NCBI GenBank assembly: GCA_019925095.2
Contig: CM034389.1
Span: 26,338,935 to 26,402,934 of the forward strand
DNA from: Dendrolimus kikuchii
Lineage: Eukaryota; Arthropoda; Insecta; Lepidoptera; Lasiocampidae
Reading direction: 5' to 3'
Length of the DNA: 64,000 nt
A model generated the notes under the pieces. The model ran no database searches. It worked only from the letters and a program-made list of their open reading frames with translations, and was not told the DNA's origin. Shown piece by piece: positions 43,521-53,307 of the stretch. The stretch's first letter is position 1, and each line of letters starts with the position of its first letter. Position numbers and translations under genes: made by a program.

Positions 43521-44211
43521 GCTCCAACCGATGGCTACCAACAACAAGGGATTCCTAAATAAGCTTACTCAACTTATGGAAACAATGAAAGTATATTGGT
43601 GCAAACAAAAGGCGTGATGGAAATGTGTAATAGGATACAGTAAAATTGTGAATGAATTCGTTGCGCTTATCATAAAACGTCGAAAAAGATTGATTCAGTA
43701 CGATAGCATAAATTGGAAGTAATTCATACCGATACACGTGAAAGGTTTTTTATAGCGAATCTGGCTATTAGAGCGATGGCCTACCTAATGGACGGTAATT
43801 ACCGTGCTAACGTATATAGTTCGTGTCATCTCTGGTGTTGTAAACGCCTTCAGCCGTTTACGGCTAAATCTCAATATAGAGTCAATCCCCCGCAGCGGTC
43901 GAGCCGAGGTCGAACCTCACAGGAGGTGCCTCCTCGAGCGCGCTGCTTCCGCGCTGAACGCTTCAGCTCTCACGGAGTCGGGAAGACCCCAAAGTCCGGT
44001 ATCGCTGAAACAGCCATTTGCGGCTATTCAGCTGGGTCCAGCTAAAAAAAAAATGTTGCAAACGCCTATAGGCGACGGTAACCGCTTTCCATCAGGTGGG
44101 CCGTCTGCCTGTCTGCTGTACCCCAGCTATAAAAAAAGCTCTATAGAGATATGAAACAGGGAAGAAGCCAATGCGTTGTCAGCCTTTAGCGAAAATGTAA
44201 AAGTTAAGCTA
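43521..44211. other. No gene; hairpin-rich stretch and LINE tail
   Basis: 43850-44040 has several short inverted repeats (AGCCGTTTACGGCT, GGAGGTGCCTCC). 44053-44138 on + is a LINE/family B type tail ending CCCAGCTATAAAAAAAG. The rest is unassigned. Confidence 0.45.
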
Positions 44212-44513
44212 CGAAACTATGTGACCGTTTCCACTGCTGCTAAGCTATGTATGATGATGTAAGATGTGCTACGAAGTTGCGCAGCTCGAACTATGCGACG
44301 TATCGACAATAGGGAAGACATGCATCTATAGCACGCACCCATAGCACGCATCCATAGTACGCTTCCTTCCATATAAAAAACAAGACTTACTTAGTTATAT
44401 CAGTTTCCACCAATGCTATGCTATGTGGAACTATGAATATGATTGATGGATATCAAATGCTTCCATAGCAACGTTGCATAGCACATCTCTGGTGGAACGG
44501 CACCTTTAGGATG
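44212..44513. mobile_element. MITE with TTCCACC-type inverted ends
   Basis: Left end GACCGTTTCCACTG... and right end ...CTGGTGGAACGGCACC are imperfect inverted copies. The interior is rich in GCTATG/CATAGC motifs. No coding. Confidence 0.5.
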
Positions 44514-44571
44514 GATTGTAGGGATCAGATAGGAGGAATGGGATAGATAGAAGGGATAGGATATTCAAATT

Positions 44572-45065
44572 TCAAGTGTTTTTATTCAAGTTCCACTGGA
44601 AAACTAGTTTTATGGCTTGAATTCAGCAGACAGGCAGGTGGCCCATCTGATGGAAAGTGGTTACCATCGTAAAAGGTCCAGAAACGAGTAACTTATTTAT
44701 TAAGTGTTTAATTGACATTTATCTATATTTAAAGCATTACTAAAGTGAATATAGTTCTTACAATCGCCTATGGACATTTGTAACGCCAAAGGTGCTACCA
44801 CTCTATAAAGGAAGGCTGGAACCTGACCACCAATGCCGGACAACTCAAGGTCGTGAGGCGACATACTCTAGACCAGGGGCAGTAGACATCCAGACGGGCA
44901 AGTACCCTACCGCCTGGCTATGGGTTGTTTTGTCGCGTTTTACGGCAGGCCGCCTGGCCGCAGGAAGTTGTATTCTTTCTCCGTTCTGCACGGATAGTAT
45001 TTTTTGAAGGTCATACATATAAGTTAAAAACTAAACCTACTTCCTATTCTATGTAAAGATGTAAC
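44572..45065 (-). mobile_element. Family H LINE tail split by a family B element
   Basis: 44572-44615 and 44998-45060 belong to family H. Between them is a minus-strand family B copy, 44621-44998, itself carrying an about 90-bp AT-rich insertion at 44671-44760. Confidence 0.6.
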
Positions 45066-46008
45066 AGGGGAATGGAGCGGAGGATTGTATGAGAAAGGGG
45101 AAAGTAAGCCATTGGAACTCCCACTCGTAAGGAACATGATTAGCTCAATCCTAGATAGAGAGAGGATGAGATAAGAACGCTTAATAACGGACGACTAATT
45201 CAGAGAGCGGCAAATTCAGACTTCGCAGACAAATACACAACTCATCATTAACGGAACTTTGACTGCTGAGACGCCCAGTACATTAAGAACATGTTAAAAA
45301 CCACAGACGCACGCGTGTCCATTAGTGGGCGTCTCATGGTTGATGATGATGACATTTTTCAGTTTCTGCCCCCCCCGTCGCAGAAAATTTAAGACCCGGG
45401 CCTGTATAAATGGGAGGGGATAGGCCTTTTTTTGTCACTTCTACATTGGGGGCACGCTAGTTCTCGAAGGTGTAAGTCTAATTTTTTTTTCAAATTCTTT
45501 TATTTTTTCTGTTTTATGGTTTAAAATAAAGTTTCCTTTAAGGGCGTGCTCCGACGGGCCCCAAAAAAAAAGCCCTATCACTCACTCTGTATGACACGAT
45601 TAGCTCAAGCACTCTTTAAAAATTATAAAATGAACTCAAAATTATGACTATTGTCTTATAATTCAACACAATTGTTATTCTGTAAAGTATCAAAAACAGT
45701 TAATAAATGTTTGTTCATAGCTAATGCGTTATCTACTTTAATGAAATGTTGTTTATTAGTCACATAAGGAAGGTAGTAAATATATCATTGTCTCAGGTAC
45801 GTGTCTACTATCAGTTGATGACATCATCACAGCCATTATACGAGGAGGAACGCAGTTGCATCTTTGTAATGCAGATAATGTTTACTTTGTACCGAGTGAA
45901 ATAGTAAAAACCAAATCTTTATTGCTTCAGCTAAATACCGCTTGAAGCGTTGGTGTCAATTGAGAGAAGAATCAAAATGTCGATTGTTTATACAAGGCTT
46001 CAAAGCCT
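45066..46008. other. No gene or clear repeat seen
   Basis: Contains a GATGATGAT run near 45338-45350 typical of LINE tails and a C8 run near 45370. No frame recognised. Confidence 0.4.
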
Positions 46009-46319
46009 TTTTTATTATTGCAGGAGTTCAGCAGACAGGCAGACGGCTCACTTGATGGAAAGCGGTTACCATCGCCTATGGACATTTGCGACACCAAGGG
46101 TGCTACAAATGCGCTGCTGCTCTCTTAAAGGAGACTGGAACCTGGTCACTAATGTTGGAACACAACACTAGGTTGTTATGGTGGCATACACTAGACCAGG
46201 GGTGGTCGCCATCCAGTCGAGCAAATACCCTACCACCTGGCTGTGGGTTGTTTAGTCGCCTCTTACGACAGGCCGCCAGGCCGCAGGAAATTGTATTCTT
46301 TCTCCGTTCCTGCATAGAT
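46009..46319 (-). mobile_element. Family B SINE-like element, full length
   Basis: TTATTATTGCAGGAGTTCAGCAG at left; TTCCTGCATAGAT at right is the slightly mutated 5' end. Confidence 0.75.
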
Positions 46320-46334
46320 AACGCCTGCCTAGAG

Positions 46335-46450
46335 TAACGACGCTACGTAGCCAGTCTATTGGTGTTCTATCGTATTCATTTCGGAGAGTATGCTGTTGGT
46401 TGTTTCATCTGATTCCCCTACGCTGGTGCACCTTCGGGCGACAAGGCGCT
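46335..46450 (+). pseudogene. Short LINE ORF2 fragment
   Basis: Contains coding for LVFYRIHFGEYAV, as in 22376-22801, then frameshifts. Confidence 0.5.
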
Positions 46451-47464
46451 CTGAGGCCCAATTCTGCTATTTCAATGTCTTGGCTAGTGGATAGTGTCAA
46501 CAATTCGTATTCTACTAAATCCACAATATAATTTTCGATATCGTTGTGGTGGAATAATAGTAGAAGAAAATTGGTATTATCATTAGCAGAAATGGCCTGA
46601 GCCGAAATAATTTCGCTATTAAATATTTGTAAAGCTAGAGTGACGTACCACTAGCACGCCATTGGAATTATCAGAATACCGGAATCAGGTAAACGTACGA
46701 TTGAGACGATAGTATCCGGAGATTTCGAAGAGATAATAATAGCAAAATTGAGCCCCTGGTCTATGCCATCTTTTCAAACGGCGGAAAGTACTCTCTTTTC
46801 CGGGATGAAAGGTATCCTACATTCAGCCCCGTACTTTATAAGACACACGTCTTGAATCCCTATTAATCCAGATCATATGGTCTTTCGAACCGAATATTCC
46901 AACTGGCGACCTATTTATACAGTCTGCAACAACCGTATTTTGCCATTTTATGGTTAATTCAAACCAAATTGTAAATTTTCGCATACCTAAAAAGTTAAAT
47001 AAACAATCATTATCAATCTGCCCATTTACCCGTTTTCTGCCCTTGTTTTTTCTTTTTTGTTTTCTTATAAACATATTACTTCTGCCCTTATATATTTGAA
47101 TACCCATTCCACATTCCTCAGATAATTACGCAAATTGCTACACGATAACTATTTTTTGGTACGTAGGTAGGTTAATATAACCTCGAGTACGTATTCTGTA
47201 CTTTATTCAGCACACCTATTCTCGAATACTTGCACTAAACGTGATATCGGATCGATATAATAATATTGAATATTATATTCGTTTCACTCGGTGTGGTTAG
47301 CTTGCCGTGCAACTTTTATAGCTTATATATAGCTTCGTGTTTATTAAGACTCAGCGCACACGACAGTTTGATATATATTTTTTTTCCTAATCATTTTTAT
47401 TTATTTCGTATTTCTTACGTTTCTCTGGCTGCTTTCTTGCGTGTTCTTTATTAGCATTAGTAAA

Positions 47465-47468
<4 letters not shown>
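46451..47468. other. Unassigned region upstream of the BEL element
   Basis: Expected place for a 5' LTR and primer-binding site. I found neither a repeat of 3' sequence nor a clear tRNA-complementary site. A promoter-like motif lies at 47324-47355. Confidence 0.4.
47324..47355 (+). promoter_or_regulatory. Candidate core promoter of the BEL element
   Basis: TATATAT at 47324-47330 and TCAGC at 47351-47355, with 29 nt from the first T to the initiator A, the usual TATA-initiator spacing. About 190 bp before the gag ATG. Confidence 0.4.
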
Positions 47469-47504
<36 letters not shown>

Positions 47505-47514
47505 CTCGTTTGCC
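47469..47514 (+). repeat. Poly-T run of 46
   Basis: Uninterrupted T tract right after an A7 run, ending 32 bp before the gag ATG. It would put a long U tract in the leader. The length may be inexact in the assembly. Confidence 0.8.
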
Positions 47515-47546
47515 TTTCCTTTTCTTATTGTGCACTTCTCATCGTC

Positions 47547-49031
47547 ATGCCTACCAAATCGCAATCTGCCATCTTTATGCAAACCCATAAGTACATAACT
47601 TTCCTATTAGAGATAGCTAACCTTATATTAAAAGGAGACAAAAAGTATAGTGTAAACGATTTCATAGGGCGCTTTACAAAATTGGACGATATAAAGGGCA
47701 AGTTGGATACAGTATATTATGAGATCTTGGACTCTAAAGACCTTGACGACAAAGTGGAAAAATGGTACTTTGACTACTACACCTCGGCTATAGAAGCATA
47801 TGAAAAAATTTTGGTGGCAAACATCACCATCAGCTCAAGCATCAAACCAAGCTCGCCCACATTCTCCACGTCTACTGTTCTGCCCAAAATAGATCTACCC
47901 AAATTTTCTTCCAAGCTTGAGGATTGGCCATCTTTCATAACTATTTTCAAAAGCCTTACGGACACTGCCGGTAATTTGTCAGGTGCAGTTAAATTACACT
48001 ATTTATTTTCTTGCCTCTCCGGAGAAGCTCTCAGTATGGTATCACACCTCAAGGTTACCGATGAGAACTACGATGTAGCGATGACAACACTTGCCAATCG
48101 CTACGAAAATCGCCGAGTTCTCATTGATAGGTTTATAGATATGATACTAGAGTTACCCCACATCACCACCCGCTCACAAATCAGACAGTTATTTTTAGCC
48201 CCTCTTATTTCAACCCAATCGGCGCTTAAAAACCTAAACTTACCACTACATGACTCAGACTACGTCCTAGTGTCAATAGTAGTGCGGAAGTTAAAGGGCG
48301 AGCTTCGCACATTATTTGAACGAACGCATGGGTCTTCAGACACTCTGCCCACCTTAAAGGATGTAATCACATTCTTAGAAGACCATGCACGTTGCACAGA
48401 AACTGAGACATATAACCCACCCCCCCCTCCCCTCAGCCCGACATACAGACAAACTGAACGTGCTTCTCCCTCAGCACGGTACCAACCACGCGCTTCTGCA
48501 CCCAGACCAGAAATTCGGCACGTTCGTTTTCAGCCCACTACTTCCGTCCGCCCACCTTTAACGCGCCCTGCATATCCTCTACAAAGTCAAGCGTACCCTG
48601 TACAGTACGCTCAAGGATACCCACAGTCTACACAATATTTCGAGCCCATAGCACAAGATTCCGCCCACCCACCAGCACCGACCAATAATTATTACTGCCC
48701 TTGGTGTCACGTTAGAGGACACAGGTTGCTGAACTGCGGTGAATACCTAAGACAGCCTACGCAAGGGCGCTGGGATTTTATCCAAGCTCATGAACGGTGC
48801 CGTAAGTGTCTAGGACCCCATTACTCTGACGAGTGCAGATCCACAGGACGGTGTAGAGAATGTGATAGCGAGAAACACCATACCACCTTACATCGCAGTG
48901 GCTTTGAATCACCCACATATGACAATTCTCACCTCTTGCCCCCACAACTAAGAGGACAAGAACACACCCGCCCAACCACGGAATCAAGAAACTCTTCTCG
49001 TCGTAATTCACCTATTAATTCACAACAATGA
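47547..49031 (+). CDS. gag: BEL/Pao retrotransposon gag
   Basis: 494 codons from ATG to TGA. Gag packages the element's RNA into cytoplasmic particles. About residues 110-240 match the gag-associated DUF1759 region of Pao/BEL elements (hallmark KIDLPKFSSKLEDWPSF). A proline-rich linker follows (about 290-390), then zinc knuckles: CPWCHVRGHRLLNC, CRKCLGPHYSDEC and CRECDSEKHHTTLH. The start follows a T/C-rich leader and is the first ATG in frame. The TGA is followed directly by CTA, and the frame stays open into pol with no frameshift. BEL elements usually have one continuous gag-pol frame, so the TGA is either a read-through signal or a single inactivating change. Confidence 0.9.
   Translation: MPTKSQSAIFMQTHKYITFLLEIANLILKGDKKYSVNDFIGRFTKLDDIKGKLDTVYYEILDSKDLDDKVEKWYFDYYTSAIEAYEKILVANITISSSIKPSSPTFSTSTVLPKIDLPKFSSKLEDWPSFITIFKSLTDTAGNLSGAVKLHYLFSCLSGEALSMVSHLKVTDENYDVAMTTLANRYENRRVLIDRFIDMILELPHITTRSQIRQLFLAPLISTQSALKNLNLPLHDSDYVLVSIVVRKLKGELRTLFERTHGSSDTLPTLKDVITFLEDHARCTETETYNPPPPPLSPTYRQTERASPSARYQPRASAPRPEIRHVRFQPTTSVRPPLTRPAYPLQSQAYPVQYAQGYPQSTQYFEPIAQDSAHPPAPTNNYYCPWCHVRGHRLLNCGEYLRQPTQGRWDFIQAHERCRKCLGPHYSDECRSTGRCRECDSEKHHTTLHRSGFESPTYDNSHLLPPQLRGQEHTRPTTESRNSSRRNSPINSQQ
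49029..49031 (+). promoter_or_regulatory. In-frame UGA-CUA between gag and pol, candidate read-through site
   Basis: The only stop codon between 47547 and 53213 in this frame. UGA CUA is a known leaky stop context. The 48 codons after it are open up to the DUF1758 domain region. Confidence 0.45.
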
Positions 49032-52000
49032 CTACCTGCTACTCACTTACACAATACTACACTACACCCACCCATACCATCGCTACAATATACACCATCC
49101 ACTACATCACGTAAACAAAATAAATCCCAGTTTCATACTCAGCACTATGATAATAAAGTTTATCATAATAATCACTTGCCCGGCAGCCCTGTTACTTCCT
49201 CTGATAAAGCTAACCAAAATGACAGTCATATTTCAGCACATACTCAGCACATTACAGTACACGATCCACCAGTTTTATTACCCACTGTGTCCCTAGAACT
49301 AGCAGACAACGCTGGAGTATTTCATAAGGCAAGAGCATTATTAGACAGCGGTTCCATGCTAACCTTGTTAACTAAAACTATGACACAAAAATTACGTTTG
49401 CCTGTCGAGCACACAGAACTAAAAATTACAGGAGTCGGTAATCAACAGACTCAAAACTCTAGTTCTTCAACTACCATCACATTCCGCCCTATTCACACCG
49501 AAGTCCCAGTAATTAGCGCAAAGGCATACATTCTACCAGATTTGACAGGTCTTTTACCATTAACAATGTTACCTGACGTTGTTCCACTCCTCGACTCGAC
49601 ACAGCTTCCCCTAGCAGACTCGTCTTATCGTTTTCCAGCCGCTATTGACTTGATTTTAGGTTCTGATGTCTTGGGCCAAATTTTGGATGGTAACAAAATT
49701 TTTTTGGGCCCCGGCAGGCCAATAGCCTTCGGCACGATCTTCAATTTCGCTCTTTTAGGTCCTATCAATCCAAACTACACAAAGCCTGAGCCTCAAGTTA
49801 ATTCAGCACTAGTAAATATTGACTGTTTACAACCCCAACACTCAAATAAAGAAATACACTCCGCTCTGGAGAGATTCTGGGAAGTCGAAGAAGTGCAATC
49901 AAAGGACAACTCAACCTCTGACGAGTGTGAGGAGAACTTTCGTTCTACCACCACACGTGATCCCACAGGGCGATACATAGTATCCCTTCCCTTTCTTACA
50001 AAGGCACCTAAGCTCGGTGCAACCCACGCTATTGCACTACGACGATTCCTTAATTTGGAGCGCAAACTCCAAAGAGATCCTACCCTCCGCTCAAAATATA
50101 TCGACTTCATGAAGGAATACATTGACATGGGCCACATGGCTCTTTGTCACCCCAGCACATTCAAAGGAAAAGACCATTTTTACGTCCCGCATCATGGCAT
50201 CTTCAAAGCCAACTCTGAAAAACTTCGCACGGTTTTTGATGGCAGCTGTAAGAGCTCTAATGGTGTCAGTCTTAATGACTGTCTGCACACTGGCCCACCG
50301 CTCCAACGTGATATTACTGACATCATTCTAAATTTTCGTACTCACAAAGTGGTCTTTAGTACAGACATCCAGATGATGTTTAGAAATATACTAGTTCACC
50401 CAGACCACAGACGGTTCCAACTCATTCTATGGCGCTCTTCTCCAGATCAACCTCTGCTCACTTACGCCCTGTCCACTGTCACGTATGGCCTACGACCCAG
50501 CCCCTTCCTCGCCAATCGATCTATTATACAGCTGGTCACTGATGAAGGTCACCGTTTTCCCCAGGCTGCACAGGTTCTTACGCACTCCATATTCGTGGAT
50601 GACATTCTGACTGGGCATGATTCAGTTGACAAGGCAATAGCTCTGCAGACTGAACTCATTGAGTTACTAGCCCTAGGGGGATTTCATTTGCGAAAGTGGA
50701 CCTCAAACTCTCGTCAGCTTTTAGAACGCTTCCCGGATGATCAATGTGACATACCCAAGGATTTTGATGTTGTACCCGACTCCAATGCAATCAAGGTACT
50801 TGGTATGCAATGGATACCACAAACGGACGAATTTACATATCACATTTCGGTACCTACACTGGAAAAATTTACCAAAAGGTCAATACTCAGTACCATCGCT
50901 CGTTTATACGATCCTAGTGGATGGATCAGCCCAGTTATTTTCCGCGCAAAACTGCTCATTCAGCACCTATGGACTCTAAAGTTAGACTGGGATGAATCGG
51001 CTCCCAATGATGTCACATTTCAATTTCAGCACATTTTTGAAGACTTACCTCTACTCTCTGCTCTTCGACTCCCCAGAACAATTTGCACCAGCAAAGATTC
51101 CACCTACACCCTACACGGTTTTGCCGATGCATCCGAATCCGGATATGCAGCCGCAGTCTATCTTCATGAAACGAATATCACGGGTCAGGTACACGTCAGA
51201 CTACTTGTTTCTAAATCCAAGGTAGCCCCCATTAAAACCCGACAGACTATACCAAAGCTGGAACTTTCAGCTGCACACCTCACTTCGCTGCTCATTTCTC
51301 GCGTCTCTGTTCAACTTTCTGCCCACATTACCATTCAGCAACACTTTTGTTGGTCAGACAGTACTATCGTACTCGCCTGGCTTAAAACTCCTTCTCAATC
51401 CCTACAGGTCTTTGAGGCCAATCGAGTCTCTGCCATTGCAGCCAATCCATGTAACCCTACTTGGAGACATGTACCCTCAGCTCTTAACCCTGCCGACTGT
51501 GCTAGCAGGGGAATATCAGCACAGGAACTCTTAGCCTATGACCTATGGTGGTCGCCTACTTGGCTCAAGGCCCCACCTGATACCTGGCCCACGATGCCCC
51601 CTGCTTTGGGTCATCACGTACTGCCTGGTCTAAAACCAAGAAAAATGGTAGCTCACATCGCGGTTCCTGATCTAGACACGGATTTACTCACGAGATTCAG
51701 CTCCTTAGACACACTTGTAGGCGTAACCGCATGTATTAAACGTTTTGCACACAATTGCTTGGTATCTTCTCACTCTCGCATCGTTGGTCCCATTACCGTA
51801 GACGAACGTAAGAAAGCGCTCTTACACTGGGTACGCTCAGTCCAACAAAATATGTTCGCTGAAGACATCCACCGACTGCAAACTAACAAATTATGTACAG
51901 TGCGAATACAACGCCTCTCGCCCTTTCTCAAGGATGGTCTTCTTAGAGTAGGAGGGCGCTTGTCCAACTCAGCCCTTAGATATGACACACAACATCCCCT

Positions 52001-53216
52001 CATCTTACCCAGTTCAAGCCCCCTTGTGGACCTAATTATAGATCATTTCCACACTATACACTGCCACCCGGGCGCAGATACACTACACGCACTACTCCGT
52101 CAACAATACTGGATTTTATCTGGAAGGCGAGTCATTCGTCACCGTGTCTTTAAATGTGTACGCTGTTTTAGGCATCGAGCTCAGCCGAATCCCCCTTTTA
52201 TGGCCGACCTACCGGCTGATCGAGTCAGCCCACAACCGGTGTTTAGTCAAGTGTCCACGGATTTTGCCGGACCATTCCTAATTAAATCAAGTACTCTACG
52301 CAATGCCAAACTTCTCAAAGGCTACTTTTGTGTTTTCGTTTGTCTCGCCACCAAGGCAGTGCACTTAGAGGCTGTCTCGGAACTTTCTACGGACGCCTTT
52401 TTTGCGGCACTGCAAAGGTTCGTTAGTCGGCGCGGAATCCCTACCCTAATTCGCTCTGATTGCGGTACAAACTATGTCGGCGCAAGAAATCAGCTCATAG
52501 AAGTACAAAACTTCTTAAAGGCCAATGATGATAGAATTACGCACAAGCTAGCCACACAGCAGATCACATGGTTGCTCAATCCGCCCTCAGCTCCTTCTTT
52601 TGGCGGTCTGCACGAGGCAGCCGTGAAATCTACTAAGCAATTACTCTATCGCGTATTAGGTGAGCAGCATCTGACCTTTGAAGAATTTTCTACACTCTTA
52701 GCCCGTATTGAGGCCGTTCTCAACTCTCGACCACTCTGCCCTCTGTCTTCAGACCCTACAGACTTCGAAGTCCTAACCGCTGGTCATTTCCTTATAGGTC
52801 GCCCACTTACCGCATTACCCGAACATTCCCATGAATCCTCTCCTCCATCAACCCTACGACGTTTTCGCTTAGTGCAAGCGTTGGCTCAGCGATTTTGGAC
52901 CTTGTGGTCGAAATCCTACCTGCACACTCTCCAATCCCGATCTAAATGGACTACGGAAACCAGTCGACCCAAGATTGGTGAGCTGGTACTCATAAAGGAG
53001 GATAATCTTCCCAGACTCCAGTGGAAGATGGGAAGAATAAAGAAGATTCTGCCCGGAAAGGATGACGTCGTCCGAGTCGTAGAACTCAGCACCAAGGATG
53101 GCAGCTTAACGAGACCAGTCACAAAGATTGCTCGTCTTCCCCCCGACGACAACAGAACGATGATTCCCCGAAAAAGTAATTTACCCCGCACTTCCGCGTC
53201 TCAACGATCAGTCTGA
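49032..53216 (+). CDS. pol: BEL/Pao retrotransposon pol
   Basis: 1394 codons, same frame as gag; no own start is needed if made by read-through (no ATG near its start). Order: aspartic protease/DUF1758 with LLDSGS (about 49344), reverse transcriptase with STDIQMMF (about 50360) and FVDDIL (about 50592), the Pao-specific LYDPSGWISPVIFRAKLL (about 50905), RNase H with HGFADASESG (about 51115), integrase zinc site HX..H..C..C (52046-52170), integrase catalytic D (VSTDFAGPF), D (RSDCGTNY) and E (GGLHEAAVK) and a C-terminal DUF5641 region. All key residues are present, and there is no frameshift. This suggests a young copy, although no LTRs were found. Confidence 0.92.
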   Translation, partial: LPATHLHNTTLHPPIPSLQYTPSTTSRKQNKSQFHTQHYDNKVYHNNHLPGSPVTSSDKANQNDSHISAHTQHITVHDPPVLLPTVSLELADNAGVFHKARALLDSGSMLTLLTKTMTQKLRLPVEHTELKITGVGNQQTQNSSSSTTITFRPIHTEVPVISAKAYILPDLTGLLPLTMLPDVVPLLDSTQLPLADSSYRFPAAIDLILGSDVLGQILDGNKIFLGPGRPIAFGTIFNFALLGPINPNYTKPEPQVNSALVNIDCLQPQHSNKEIHSALERFWEVEEVQSKDNSTSDECEENFRSTTTRDPTGRYIVSLPFLTKAPKLGATHAIALRRFLNLERKLQRDPTLRSKYIDFMKEYIDMGHMALCHPSTFKGKDHFYVPHHGIFKANSEKLRTVFDGSCKSSNGVSLNDCLHTGPPLQRDITDIILNFRTHKVVFSTDIQMMFRNILVHPDHRRFQLILWRSSPDQPLLTYALSTVTYGLRPSPFLANRSIIQLVTDEGHRFPQAAQVLTHSIFVDDILTGHDSVDKAIALQTELIELLALGGFHLRKWTSNSRQLLERFPDDQCDIPKDFDVVPDSNAIKVLGMQWIPQTDEFTYHISVPTLEKFTKRSILSTIARLYDPSGWISPVIFRAKLLIQHLWTLKLDWDESAPNDVTFQFQHIFEDLPLLSALRLPRTICTSKDSTYTLHGFADASESGYAAAVYLHETNITGQVHVRLLVSKSKVAPIKTRQTIPKLELSAAHLTSLLISRVSVQLSAHITIQQHFCWSDSTIVLAWLKTPSQSLQVFEANRVSAIAANPCNPTWRHVPSALNPADCASRGISAQELLAYDLWWSPTWLKAPPDTWPTMPPALGHHVLPGLKPRKMVAHIAVPDLDTDLLTRFSSLDTLVGVTACIKRFAHNCLVSSHSRIVGPITVDERKKALLHWVRSVQQNMFAEDIHRLQTNKLCTVRIQRLSPFLKDGLLRVGGRLSNSALRYDTQHPLILPSSSPLVDLIIDHFHTIHCHPGADTLHALLRQQYWILSGRRVIRHRVFKCVRCFRHRAQPNPPFMADLPADRVSPQPVFSQVSTDFAGPFLIKSSTLRNAKLLKGYFCVFVCLATKAVHLEAVSELSTDAFFAALQRFVSRRGIPTLIRSDCGTNYVGARNQLIEVQNFLKANDDRITHKLATQQITWLLNPPSAPSFGGLHEAAVKSTKQLLYRVLGEQHLTFEEFSTLLARIEAVLNSRPLCPLSSDPTDFEVLTAGHFLIGRPLTALPEHSHESSPPSTLRRFRLVQALAQRFWTLWSKSYLHTLQSRSKWTTETSRPKIGELVLIKEDNLPRLQWKMGRIKKILPGKDDVVRVVELSTKDGSLTRPVTKIARLPPDDNRTMIPRKSNLPRTSASQRSV

Positions 53217-53307
53217 ATCGATCCGTCGTAAAAACATTCACGCATCGCGCGCGCATTTGAGATATCCACCCAATTGCAATACTAACCGGGTTCCAAGAGC
53301 TTGGTGA
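53217..53307. other. Downstream of pol, LTR expected but not found
   Basis: Contains CGCATCGCGCGCGCATTTG. No polypurine tract or repeat of the 46.4-47.5 kb sequence was seen. Confidence 0.4.
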
